Of a DNA stretch of 22,989 bases, positions 6,125-13,444 are shown one piece after another (within the stretch, counting starts at the first letter, position 1; every line of letters starts with the position of its first letter). Position numbers and translations under genes: made by a program. The notes under the pieces were generated by a model. The model was not told where the DNA came from. It saw only the letters and a program-made list of their open reading frames with translations, and did no database searches. Source of the DNA: an uncultured Acetatifactor sp. (GTDB lineage: Bacteria; Bacillota; Clostridia; Lachnospirales; Lachnospiraceae); assembly GCA_910578815.1 (NCBI GenBank), contig CAJTSE010000031.1, forward strand, positions 1 through 22,989, read 5' to 3'.

Positions 6125-7249
6125 TTATTCCTTTGCCGCTTCCAGATTTTCTACTGCTTTAGAAATTGCAGATATAAACCCTGCTGCCAGCTTTTCCTGA
6201 TAACTTTCTTGTCCCAGCAGATATGCCTCTTTAGGGTTTGACAAAAATCCCAGAGAAATCTCTGCAGCAGGCACCTTCAAGAGCTTCAGCACACTTCCTT
6301 CCGCTGCCGCCTTAAGCTCCACAGCCCGATTGCTGGCCGAAATCGTCACTTCTCTGGTAAGAATATCCGCCAGGTCCGTGTTCCCAAAGCCGGGAATATA
6401 ATAATCTTCATTATAAAAACCCGTAATCCCGTAAACTGTTTCATTTGTCTCGTCCTCGCTTGCGCACAGCCGAATATATAAGTCCGCACCCACCTCTTCC
6501 GCCAGCAGCGCTCTTTCGCTTAACGCCAGCTCCACATCCTCCGTTCTGGTACAGTAAAGGCGGACATTATGAAAGTCAAACTGCTTTTGTATCTGCCGCG
6601 CTACCTGCAAAGTGATTTCTTTCTCCGACAGGCCGTTCCCGGCAATCCCTGTCTCGCCCCCACCCCAGGCCGGGTCCAGCACCACAATATAATCATATAC
6701 TTCGCCCGGCTCATACCAGTTGATCGTCAAACCACTGCCGTTCATGGTACTTCGATACTCCAGCACTCGGCTCATTTTTATTTTTAACAGGATACCGCCC
6801 TCCTGCACCTCGCACTGCGCCGACAGCACCGGTGTAATATCGCCGCTTATATGGTTTTCTTCATAAAATTCTTCTCCACCTCCCTGAATGTACAAATATA
6901 GTTCTCTGTCCACATACCGATTTTCCATGGTCACATTTTCCGCCCGAATCCCTTTCGGCAGAGGGACGCGGAATGAGCCTGCCATTTTGTCATTCCCCTC
7001 CAGCACAAGATTCCGGTCCGCCGCTTCTCCCTGCTGACCCGAATTTACAGGCAGACTTGAGGGATCTTGTGACACATCAGCAATCACAATGGTCTTATTG
7101 GCCGCAAACAGCAGCATTACCGCCATACAGGTCAGGCAGACAAAGGTCCAGACCACACAGGCTGCCACCAGGCTGTCACCTTTAGGTTCCCTGCCTTTTC
7201 CGGAATGCTCATATTCTGTTTTCCCGCTCTTCTCCTGCTTCCTCTGCAT
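6125..7249 (-). CDS. Membrane-anchored amidase-fold protein, probably inactive
   Basis: A 374-residue protein: cytoplasmic basic start, one transmembrane helix (about residues 26-50), a beta-rich extracellular domain (about 85-180), then an Amidase_3 (N-acetylmuramoyl-L-alanine amidase, AmiC/CwlM-like) domain at about 187-370. The fold's landmarks are clear (VVLDP, EKEITLQVA, CTRTED, ER, GADLYI, GFLSNPKEA). But the zinc/catalytic positions are changed: the DPGHGG histidine is Trp195 (DPAWGG), the SIHAN histidine is Cys262 (RLCAS) and the VETGF glutamate is Ser332 (ISLGF). Only Glu209 of the EK pair remains. It probably binds peptidoglycan or regulates another hydrolase rather than cleaving. 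The start has GAGGAAG and overlaps the methyltransferase end by 41 bases. Confidence 0.85.
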   Translation of the reverse strand: MQRKQEKSGKTEYEHSGKGREPKGDSLVAACVVWTFVCLTCMAVMLLFAANKTIVIADVSQDPSSLPVNSGQQGEAADRNLVLEGNDKMAGSFRVPLPKGIRAENVTMENRYVDRELYLYIQGGGEEFYEENHISGDITPVLSAQCEVQEGGILLKIKMSRVLEYRSTMNGSGLTINWYEPGEVYDYIVVLDPAWGGGETGIAGNGLSEKEITLQVARQIQKQFDFHNVRLYCTRTEDVELALSERALLAEEVGADLYIRLCASEDETNETVYGITGFYNEDYYIPGFGNTDLADILTREVTISASNRAVELKAAAEGSVLKLLKVPAAEISLGFLSNPKEAYLLGQESYQEKLAAGFISAISKAVENLEAAKE

Positions 7250-8399
7250 GGTTCTTCCTCGCTTTTGGCGGCCTGGGACCTAAAAACTGATAAAAATAGG
7301 TCTTCATCATGCCATTATATATCTTACGATTCTTATCCGCCTTACGGCCAATATCCCGCTCCGCATTCTCATAGGCAGTAATCAGATACAGACTCCAGGA
7401 ATCCAACGCTTTGTACCGTTCACCCAGACAGGTATACAACGCCGGCAGTTCCTCCTTCTCCTGCAGCCGCTCTCCATAAGGCGGGTTGGTGATCAAAAAC
7501 CCGTACTTTTTAGGATGGCTTAATTCCGCCACGTCTCGCCTTTGAAAATGAATCAGACCGTCAACTCCCGCAAGTTTCGCGTTCTGTCTTGCAATACTCA
7601 CCATCTGCTCATCAATATCATACCCTTGAATATCCGTCTCCACTGACAGATTCACAGTCTCTCGTGCCTCTTCCAGGGCGCCCTCCCATCTTTTTGATGA
7701 TATAATATGGGGCCAGCTGTCTGCGGTAAATGCCCTGTTCATACCCGGCGCAATCCCCGCCGCCATCATAGCCGCCTCAATAGGAATCGTGCCGCTGCCG
7801 CAGAAGGGATCCACCAATATTCTGTCACCCTTCCAGGGCGTCAATAAAATCAGCGCCGCCGCCAGATTCTCCGCTATGGGCGCCCTGGCCGTCAGTTTTC
7901 GATACCCGCGCTTGTGCAGGGATTCCCCCGTGCTGTCAAGACCAACGGTCACCTCATCCTTCAGCAGAAACACCCTCACAGGAAAGCTCTCTCCGTCCTC
8001 CTGAAACCATGACTTTCCATAATTCTCCCTCAGTCGTTCTACCATGGCCTTCTTCATAACGGATTGAATATCCGAAGGGCTGAAAAGCTTTGACCTAACA
8101 CTTGCTGCCTTAGTCACCCAAAACTTTCCGTCTTCCGGTATGTACTCCTCCCAGGGAAGAGCACGAGTCCCCTGATAAAGCTCTTCAAAGTTCTCCGCAT
8201 GAAAGCTGCCCACCTTGATCAGGATACGTTCCGCCGTCCGCAGAAAGATATTTCCCCTGCATAACGCCTCTTCATCCCCGAAAAAGGTCACTCTGCCGTC
8301 AGCCACCTCCGTAATATCATAGCCCAGCTCCGTAATTTCTCTCTTTAAAACTACTTCCATTCCAAAATGACAGGGAGCAATCAACTCAAACTTTCTCAT
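7209..8399 (-). CDS. THUMP-domain RNA methyltransferase (RlmL-like)
   Basis: A 396-residue class I SAM-dependent RNA guanine-N2 methyltransferase of the YpsC/RlmL N-terminal type, expected to modify 23S rRNA. An N-terminal ferredoxin-like/THUMP region (about 1-155) is followed by a Rossmann domain with DPFCGSGT (197-204, SAM loop), GYDID (259-263) and the catalytic NPPYG (305-309). The frame is open 25 codons further upstream, but a perfect GGAGGAAAGT precedes the ATG at 8399 and the family begins at that point (MRKFELIAPCHFG). The charged C-terminal tail (ARKNHAEEAGEERENRI) overlaps the next gene. The promoter is TTTACA-N17-TATACT. Confidence 0.92.
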   Translation of the reverse strand: MRKFELIAPCHFGMEVVLKREITELGYDITEVADGRVTFFGDEEALCRGNIFLRTAERILIKVGSFHAENFEELYQGTRALPWEEYIPEDGKFWVTKAASVRSKLFSPSDIQSVMKKAMVERLRENYGKSWFQEDGESFPVRVFLLKDEVTVGLDSTGESLHKRGYRKLTARAPIAENLAAALILLTPWKGDRILVDPFCGSGTIPIEAAMMAAGIAPGMNRAFTADSWPHIISSKRWEGALEEARETVNLSVETDIQGYDIDEQMVSIARQNAKLAGVDGLIHFQRRDVAELSHPKKYGFLITNPPYGERLQEKEELPALYTCLGERYKALDSWSLYLITAYENAERDIGRKADKNRKIYNGMMKTYFYQFLGPRPPKARKNHAEEAGEERENRI

Positions 8400-8465
8400 A
8401 CTTTCCTCCATGGCCGGCATATACACGCACCACTCGCAAAATCGCTGCTTGTTTTGCTGTAAATC

Positions 8466-8494
8466 AGTATACAATTTTTTCCCGCATATGTAAA
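8466..8494 (-). promoter_or_regulatory. Promoter of the methyltransferase operon
   Basis: On the minus strand, TTTACA (8494-8489), 17 bases, TATACT (8471-8466), leaving a 60-base leader. The -35 touches the base of the upstream terminator stem, so the two transcription units are packed without a gap. Confidence 0.7.
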
Positions 8495-8521
8495 TAGGGA
8501 CACCGTAATGGTGTCCCTATT
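8493..8521 (-). terminator. Hairpin terminator after the Asn/Gln-rich gene
   Basis: A perfect 12-bp stem (AATAGGGACACC with GGTGTCCCTATT) around a five-base loop, 13 bases past the stop at 8535. The tract after it (TACATATG) is T-poor, so termination may be partial and allow some readthrough into the methyltransferase operon. Confidence 0.6.
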
Positions 8522-8534
8522 AAGCTCCGCCAGC

Positions 8535-8690
8535 TTAGTAATTGTTGTTCTTCTGGCTGTTGCTCTCTTTGTTCTGATTCTGGTTCTGATTGTTGTTCTG
8601 GTTGTTCTTCTGGTTATTCTGATTCTGATTGTTCTGGCTGTTCTTGCAATTCTCAGAATTGTTGGTGTTGTTGAACTTATTGTTGTCCAT
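8535..8690 (-). CDS. Asn/Gln-rich 51-residue low-complexity protein
   Basis: A short gene reading MDNNKFNNTNNSENCKNSQN, continuing in Asn, Gln, Lys and Ser and ending NNNY. By my count 25 of 51 residues are Asn and 9 are Gln; there is one Cys (15). An ideal GGAGG site lies 7 bases before the ATG and a hairpin terminator follows, so this is a real gene despite its composition. There is no signal peptide or membrane segment. It is probably disordered. Small Asn/Gln-rich proteins occur in spore formers, and a spore-related role is possible, but I recognise no family. The opposite strand gives a false Leu/Val-rich frame. Confidence 0.7.
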   Translation of the reverse strand: MDNNKFNNTNNSENCKNSQNNQNQNNQKNNQNNNQNQNQNKESNSQKNNNY

Positions 8691-8883
8691 TTTTCGCCTC
8701 CACGCTGCGACTTTTTACAGGAATATTTCCATGAAGCTGCGCTCCACGGCGTAAGGCATATGCTAAAGAGATGCGCAGCTTTCTCCAGCGCGGCCGCCTT
8801 CTCCCTGTTTGTTATTGGTTACAGGAAGTAGTATTGCATATGCGCGCGAAAATATGCAGGAAATTACAGGTACTTTGGTACTA
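8691..8883 (-). promoter_or_regulatory. Gene-free leader region of the Asn/Gln-rich gene
   Basis: 193 bases without a gene. An inverted repeat AAGCTGCGC/GCGCAGCTT (8734-8742 with 8773-8781) with a 30-base loop could fold in the leader of the Asn/Gln-rich gene's mRNA. No convincing sigma-A promoter is seen on the minus strand, which leaves room for an alternative sigma factor; I could not fit a sporulation sigma consensus either. Confidence 0.3.
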
Positions 8884-9315
8884 TCAGCTGACATGATCTC
8901 GAAAAAACTTAATCAAAAAGGAAACTACCATCATCACCACAATAAAAGGAAAAAGCACCGCTAAAATTTTAAACACAATGCTTAAAATCACCACTGCCAC
9001 CATTAAAATCACAATCAGCCACACCCAGCCGGGCACTGCCGGGCGGTGGGACTCCACCTCGCCGTCTCCGCCATATTCTGTCGAAGCTTCCTGGGTTTCC
9101 CCACCGCCTGTCTCGCTACCGCTTGTTTCTATGATTGTTCTCGCAATCAGCCGCGGGTCGCCCAGGGACGTCATAACCTCTTCCTCGCTTCTGCCCTTTC
9201 TTACTTCCGTATTGATATATTCCTCATAATAAGCGATTGTATCGGACACCGTTCCGGTTTCCACCCGGCCATTTAAAGCCAGCCGCAGCTTATCCAGAAA
9301 TTCCTGTTTTTCCAT
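8884..9315 (-). CDS. DUF1700/HAAS-type membrane protein
   Basis: A 143-residue protein. An N-terminal helical HAAS/DUF1700-like domain (about 1-60: MEKQEFLDKLRLAL, YYEEYI, RSEEEVMTSLGDPRLIARTI) is followed by a Gly/Glu/Ser-rich linker and one long or two short transmembrane segments (WVWLIVILMVAVVILSIVF and LFPFIVVMMVVSFLI). AGAGGAAAT precedes the ATG at 9315, which is better than the in-frame ATG at 9339. Proteins of this type are usually encoded beside a PadR regulator and often tune it or an anti-sigma system; no PadR gene is visible here. It lies 78 bases after the DUF6171 gene on the same strand. Confidence 0.85.
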   Translation of the reverse strand: MEKQEFLDKLRLALNGRVETGTVSDTIAYYEEYINTEVRKGRSEEEVMTSLGDPRLIARTIIETSGSETGGGETQEASTEYGGDGEVESHRPAVPGWVWLIVILMVAVVILSIVFKILAVLFPFIVVMMVVSFLIKFFRDHVS

Positions 9316-9393
9316 ATTTCCTCTCATTCCGCCGCGCAAGCGACATCTAAATCCGCGGGAACTTTGGAACGCGCAACGTCAAAAATTCCGCCT

Positions 9394-9660
9394 TCACCAT
9401 TTTTTTCTCGGACAGTTGTTTTTTTCCATTGCCGCCCGCAGCTCCACATAGCAGCCGCAGCTTCGGCACATGCCCTGCAGCAGCATCTCGCACCCCCTGC
9501 AGATCTCCAGCCGTTCCTCATATACCTTTCCGTCCGCCTTTGCATCCGGATCAAGATTATCAATATATTCCCGAATGGTCCGGTAGGTTTCTTCCTGCCC
9601 CGCAAGCTCCCTGGTCAGGCACCTCCTGCAAAACCGCAGCTTCTCTTCTCTCTGTTCCAT
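9394..9660 (-). CDS. Cys-rich DUF6171-type protein
   Basis: An 88-residue protein with a probable zinc-binding Cys pattern: CRRC near residues 11-14, then C-x2-C...C-x2-C-x-C in ICRGCEMLLQGMCRSCGCYV (residues 53-72), plus a late Cys. The middle is helical (ETYRTIREYIDNLD). It resembles the short DUF6171 proteins of clostridia, function unknown. The ATG at 9660 is chosen because a consensus promoter (TTGACT, 17 bases, TATAAT) puts the transcript start at 9661-9660, exactly on this codon; the longer in-frame starts would lie upstream of the transcript. The mRNA is therefore predicted to be leaderless or nearly so. Confidence 0.8.
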   Translation of the reverse strand: MEQREEKLRFCRRCLTRELAGQEETYRTIREYIDNLDPDAKADGKVYEERLEICRGCEMLLQGMCRSCGCYVELRAAMEKNNCPRKKW

Positions 9661-9667
9661 GTTTCCC

Positions 9668-9696
9668 ATTATACTTGTCCCGCAGTACAAAGTCAA
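9668..9696 (-). promoter_or_regulatory. Strong promoter giving a leaderless transcript
   Basis: On the minus strand, TTGACT (9696-9691), 17 bases, TATAAT (9673-9668). The start codon at 9660 begins 7 bases past the -10, which is where the transcript should begin. Confidence 0.8.
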
Positions 9697-9703
9697 CAAT
9701 TCT

Positions 9704-9731
9704 AAAAAGCGCCGTTAAACCAGCGCTTTTT
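9704..9731 (-). terminator. Terminator of the glucosyltransferase gene
   Basis: A stem AAAAAGCGC/GCGCTTTTT (9 bp, 10-base loop) whose right arm supplies the T-run on the minus strand. It lies 80 bases past the stop at 9812 and directly before the next promoter. The A/T arms are symmetric, so it can work both ways. Confidence 0.8.
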
Positions 9732-9811
9732 AAAAATAACAGACACCCATAAAAATAAGCAAATACACACAAATTTACAGTAAAATATGCAGCTTTACAA
9801 TATATAATGCT

Positions 9812-11380
9812 TCAGCTTACTTTGATAACCACAATATCTCCGATTCGGATAACAGAACCCTGTGCCGGAAATACAGGCATATTGACAACTTCTTCCTCTG
9901 CGGACAACATGTTATATTCGTCCGCAGAACAAATTTCCATATTGATCTGACAGATGTGCCGGACCAGGCCGCTCCATGATTTTACAACAGACCATGAATC
10001 GGGCCAGCCTCCGCCAATATACGTATATCCGTTGGCTGTCCAGAAGGTTTCTGATCTGTAATACATAGGATTCCCAGCAGGTACCCCGATAAAACAATAC
10101 CGCAGTTCCTCAGACAAAAGCTCCTCTGCTCCCAGACGTCCATGAATCTCCGCAACAACCTTCATGGATGAAGTCCTGGTTTCAGACATGGTCTTTTGAT
10201 CAATTTGTGTCTGCAGAACCTGAGAATACAGGACAACAACCGCCGTAAAAGAAACCGCCAGATATAACATTTTCAGTAAAAGTGTTCTTTTTTCTACTCC
10301 GGATAAAAGCAACACCAAAATCGGCGCCACCAGCGCCAATGCGCTCGTCATCTGTATGCTCAAAACCGTGTCCGTCGCCGCAAACAGGACCGCTCCTGCA
10401 GCGACAGGAACCGCGGCAAGCATCAAAAGATAAAGAATGCCTCCCTTTTTATTGCTCAGTAAAATTCTCACTATATCAACCGCCAGGATCACCGCCGCAA
10501 ATATGAAAAAAAGCACGGGCAGAACAGTACCGCCAAAACATAGTTCCTTGCAGATTACGTTTTTAAAATACAAACCAAAGCATTGAAAAACATCCATAAT
10601 CCGCTTCGGAAACTTGAGTATCATATTGAGAAGAGAATAGGTATCAGCTCCTGCATAACTGCTTTTTGCTATATGAAAGTACCCCAGTCCCATTTCCCAT
10701 ATAATCAGGTATTCGATTCCTCCCAGAAGAATTGTGCAGGCGCCTTTTAACAGCAGTAGAAAAGGATTCGCTGCTCCCTCCCTGACCTTCCTGATGATCC
10801 AGCCAATCAGCGCCAGACAGGTACAGCCTATAAACGCCTGATACGCCCCAAGACTCAGACAGATGCAGACGGAGCCGGCCAGCATACCCCAAAGAAAACT
10901 TTTTATTCCGGCACAGAGCCACATGCCAAGTATTCCCAATAAAAAGGCAGCGCCAAAGGTTGGCGACATAAAGCGATACGACAGAGAAATCAGAACAGAT
11001 TGACTGCTCAGGAACAAAACACCTGCCAGATAACGTGCGGGAGCATTCTTACAGCCCAACAGATCAGCGCAGAAAACCAGTCCCAGAGAATAACATATCA
11101 GCGTCATCAACGACGCCATGGGATCACAGCTCACCCCCATACGCAGACGATCAATAATGGGCCAGAACCATCTCCCCAAAGACAACTCCCATTCACCTGC
11201 CCGATGATAAGAGCCCACCCAGATACCGTCATAGCAGTTGACCAGTTCTTCCGCCATCAGTCTGTAATAAAGCACGGCAGAGAAAAGCATCAGCCACAGA
11301 AAAAAAGCTCTGTTTTCCCGGATGAAGCTTTTAGCAGAACATCCGGTATTTATCACACTTTCTTTCAGCTTATCTCTCAT
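9812..11380 (-). CDS. GtrII-type membrane glucosyltransferase
   Basis: A 522-residue polytopic protein, about 10 hydrophobic helices with an acidic/aromatic N-terminal loop (EELVNCYDGIWVGSYHRAGEW, then ELSLGRWFWPIIDR) and a large soluble C-terminal part (about 400-522) with a GGGWPDSWS motif. The pattern, with the Glu/Asp and Gly-Arg-Trp in the first loop, matches the GtrII/glucos_trans_II family, which transfers glucosyl groups from a polyprenyl-phosphate donor to surface polysaccharide outside the membrane. The ATG at 11380 has GGGAGG 8 bases upstream; the in-frame ATG at 11401 has none. No GtrA/GtrB partner is adjacent. The promoter contains a G7 run. Confidence 0.8.
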   Translation of the reverse strand: MRDKLKESVINTGCSAKSFIRENRAFFLWLMLFSAVLYYRLMAEELVNCYDGIWVGSYHRAGEWELSLGRWFWPIIDRLRMGVSCDPMASLMTLICYSLGLVFCADLLGCKNAPARYLAGVLFLSSQSVLISLSYRFMSPTFGAAFLLGILGMWLCAGIKSFLWGMLAGSVCICLSLGAYQAFIGCTCLALIGWIIRKVREGAANPFLLLLKGACTILLGGIEYLIIWEMGLGYFHIAKSSYAGADTYSLLNMILKFPKRIMDVFQCFGLYFKNVICKELCFGGTVLPVLFFIFAAVILAVDIVRILLSNKKGGILYLLMLAAVPVAAGAVLFAATDTVLSIQMTSALALVAPILVLLLSGVEKRTLLLKMLYLAVSFTAVVVLYSQVLQTQIDQKTMSETRTSSMKVVAEIHGRLGAEELLSEELRYCFIGVPAGNPMYYRSETFWTANGYTYIGGGWPDSWSVVKSWSGLVRHICQINMEICSADEYNMLSAEEEVVNMPVFPAQGSVIRIGDIVVIKVS

Positions 11381-11433
11381 GGTACTGGCCTCCCGACTCA
11401 TGTTATTTCAGAAACATGTAAAATTCCACGGCC

Positions 11434-11460
11434 ATTATACCCCCCCAAGTATCTTGTCAA
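11434..11460 (-). promoter_or_regulatory. Promoter with a seven-G spacer tract
   Basis: On the minus strand, TTGACA (11460-11455), a 15-base spacer ending in seven G (11446-11440), then TATAAT (11439-11434). Both hexamers are perfect but the spacing is two bases short of optimal. Gain of one or two G would raise promoter strength, so the tract could act as a phase-variable switch for the glucosyltransferase gene. Confidence 0.7.
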
Positions 11461-11471
11461 TATTTAAAGAC

Positions 11472-11506
11472 AAAAAATCGCCCCATCTGTCTTACAGATG
11501 AGGCGA
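11472..11506 (-). terminator. Terminator of tRNA-Arg
   Basis: A 13-bp stem (11506-11494 with 11490-11478, one G-U pair) with an AAG loop, then six T on the minus strand. It lies 34 bases past the tRNA 3' end and is a textbook intrinsic terminator. Confidence 0.92.
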
Positions 11507-11539
11507 CCGCCTGCACTTGTGTGTAAACACACTCTTCGC

Positions 11540-11612
11540 GTGTGTTAGAGGATTCGAACCCCCGACCTTTTGGTCCGTAGCCAAACGCTCTATCCAGCTG
11601 AGCTAAACACAC
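11540..11612 (-). tRNA. tRNA-Arg(ACG)
   Basis: A 73-base leftward tRNA: acceptor GTGTGTT/AACACAC, D arm GCTC...GAGC, anticodon stem TTTGG/CCAAA with loop CTACGGA giving anticodon ACG (wobble A normally deaminated to inosine), and T loop TTCGAAT on a GGGGG/CCTCT stem with two G-U pairs. No CCA is encoded. It has its own promoter and terminator. Confidence 0.95.
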
Positions 11613-11677
11613 ATTCTGCCGCGATAACGGCACCTGCTGTAACGGCACAATATAAATTATGCCTTACAACATTAAAT

Positions 11678-11706
11678 ATAATACACGCTTTTTACACAAA
11701 AGTCAA
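11678..11706 (-). promoter_or_regulatory. Promoter of tRNA-Arg
   Basis: On the minus strand, TTGACT (11706-11701), 17 bases, TATTAT (11683-11678). The predicted start gives a pre-tRNA leader of roughly 60 bases. The -35 is about 24 bases past the chemotaxis gene's stop. Confidence 0.8.
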
Positions 11707-11729
11707 GAAAAATTTTTAATTACCGATTA

Positions 11730-13205
11730 CTATCTGCTGCTCTGAAGCTTCTGCGCCTCCGTATTCAAGCCCTCTACCATACCAGTCACAGAGTCTACCA
11801 GACGTGCATTTTCTTCACATACATTATAGGTTTCATTTGCATGTGCGGAAACCTCTTCTGTAATGGCGGAAATGGTCTGGATATTTTCCACAATATCTGC
11901 ATTCGCGCTTTCCAGCTCGCCCACAATGCTCATCAAATCCCTTGTCTGCTGCCCCACATTTTCCGTTCCCTGAGTAATCCCTGCAAAATTATCGGTTACC
12001 AGCTGGGTACTCTCCGCATTGGCTCTGTTGCTCTTAGTAACCACGTCCACTGCTGCTTCTACTTCTATCAGCTCTTTATTGATATGACCGATCAACTCCG
12101 TAATATTAACGGTGGCGGATTTTGTCTGGTTTGCAAGCCCGGAAATCTGGCTGGCCACTACCGCGAAACCTCTTCCTGCCTCTCCGGCCCTAGCCGCCTC
12201 AATACTTGCGTTCAAAGCAAGCATACCGGTGCTGTTGGCAATACTTGTAATCGTCTCAATAATGGTATTCATCTGATTGGTGTACTCGCTCAGCTCCTTC
12301 ATCTGTTCCAGCACCTGACGGTTGGCAGCCATGGAGCTTTCCACCTGCTTTGCCAGCGCGTCCATATGCTGTCTGCCGGTTTCCACCTTTTCCACGGTCT
12401 CACTCATATTTTCTTCAATTTCCAACGCCGTGTCCTTCACTTTTACGATATGCTGCTGGATCAGCTCCGTCTTCTGCATCTGCTGCTGTATGGATTCAGC
12501 CGTCTCGGTGCTTCCGGAAGAAACCTCGCCCATATATGTATGGATCCGCTCCATGGATTCGCCCAACTGTTCCACCTTTTCGGACACATCCATAATATTG
12601 GCAATCATGCTGCCCGAAGCAGAAAGCACATTATCCGCCAGTGCATTAGCCGACTCCGTCTGTTTCTGTATATCCTGCATCTTTACCTGATTCACCTTTT
12701 TAACGCCCGCCGTTGCCACTACCATATAGATTGATGTCATCAGCACAGCGGCAATACGTATTTCCACATCTGGAATTTCCTCCGCCGCATATCCCACGGT
12801 CAGCAAATCCTTGATGATGCAGGCCACATTTCCAAAAATAGCGCCGCAGCTGATCAAAATACAAAACCGCACATCCATATAAAGGATAATCAGCATGAAC
12901 ATAGGGAACGCATACATACAGGTCAGCAAGCTGTTGGTGGTGAAAATAGCAAAGATATACATCGCCCCGTAGCAGATTCCCATAATATGCTGGATCTTTC
13001 CGTCTTCAGGATTCCTTCTATACAAAATGTGCTCCACAACAATCGGTGTCAGGCATATCATTGTAAACAGTGTAAAATATCCGACGGTTCTGGACCCCTT
13101 AAAAAACTCCAGCGCATACGCCAGAAAAAGAATGACTCCTATAATCGTGTGCCCCAGTAATGCAACACGATTAACATACTTCTTCTCGGAAAATTTTTCA
13201 CTCAC
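11730..13205 (-). CDS. Methyl-accepting chemotaxis protein, membrane-embedded N-terminus
   Basis: A 491-residue receptor. About six transmembrane helices fill residues 15-168 with only short loops, so there is no classical extracellular sensor domain. A long coiled-coil signalling region (about 175-491) follows, with the conserved hairpin tip EAARAGEAGRGFAVVA at 336-351. No HAMP domain is obvious between the last helix and the coiled coil. Family members signal to CheA through CheW; none is encoded nearby, so it works with proteins made elsewhere. The membrane part itself probably senses the stimulus. The start is a GTG with GGAGG 9 bases upstream. Confidence 0.92.
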   Translation of the reverse strand: MSEKFSEKKYVNRVALLGHTIIGVILFLAYALEFFKGSRTVGYFTLFTMICLTPIVVEHILYRRNPEDGKIQHIMGICYGAMYIFAIFTTNSLLTCMYAFPMFMLIILYMDVRFCILISCGAIFGNVACIIKDLLTVGYAAEEIPDVEIRIAAVLMTSIYMVVATAGVKKVNQVKMQDIQKQTESANALADNVLSASGSMIANIMDVSEKVEQLGESMERIHTYMGEVSSGSTETAESIQQQMQKTELIQQHIVKVKDTALEIEENMSETVEKVETGRQHMDALAKQVESSMAANRQVLEQMKELSEYTNQMNTIIETITSIANSTGMLALNASIEAARAGEAGRGFAVVASQISGLANQTKSATVNITELIGHINKELIEVEAAVDVVTKSNRANAESTQLVTDNFAGITQGTENVGQQTRDLMSIVGELESANADIVENIQTISAITEEVSAHANETYNVCEENARLVDSVTGMVEGLNTEAQKLQSSR

Positions 13206-13253
13206 CGTTACTTTCCTCCTCAGTTACACTAAAAAAATTGTCTTAACGCACTT

Positions 13254-13282
13254 ATTATAACAGCTATTCCCTATATCCACAA
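13254..13282 (-). promoter_or_regulatory. Promoter of the chemotaxis gene
   Basis: On the minus strand, TTGTGG (13282-13277), 17 bases, TATAAT (13259-13254). The -10 is perfect and the -35 weak, which suggests activation or moderate strength. Confidence 0.55.
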
Positions 13283-13363
13283 TATTTTTATTTGGCTATT
13301 TTTGCTCCGAAATTGAACAATTTTGAACGGACACCTGTTTTACCATCTTTTTTCAAAACCTGC

Positions 13364-13427
13364 TTGACAAACCTGACAGGAAAGTATAATATGCAATTCA
13401 TAATAATCCTAGCGGAATAATAGGATT
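13364..13427 (+). promoter_or_regulatory. suf-nifJ promoter with an inverted-repeat operator
   Basis: TTGACA (13364-13369) with TAATAT at 17 bases (13387-13392) or TATAAT at 15 (13385-13390). Just past the expected start is the inverted repeat AATCCTA-N9-TAGGATT (13405-13427). Clostridial FeS-assembly genes are commonly controlled by Rrf2/IscR-family repressors, and the repeat sits where such a repressor would act; the match to a known IscR site was not tested. It could also be a leader hairpin. AGGAG of sufC follows. Confidence 0.6.
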
Positions 13428-13444
13428 TAACAGGAGATACAATC

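Noticed and set aside
8508..8831. Rightward 107-residue frame rich in Leu/Val that looks like a membrane protein
   Set aside because: It is the antisense of the Asn/Gln-rich gene (AAC/CAG codons read as GTT/CTG) and has no ribosome site; the leftward gene has an ideal one.
11841..12734. Rightward 297-residue open frame
   Set aside because: It lies wholly antisense to the chemotaxis receptor, whose motifs are intact; His/Leu-rich composition and no recognisable domain.
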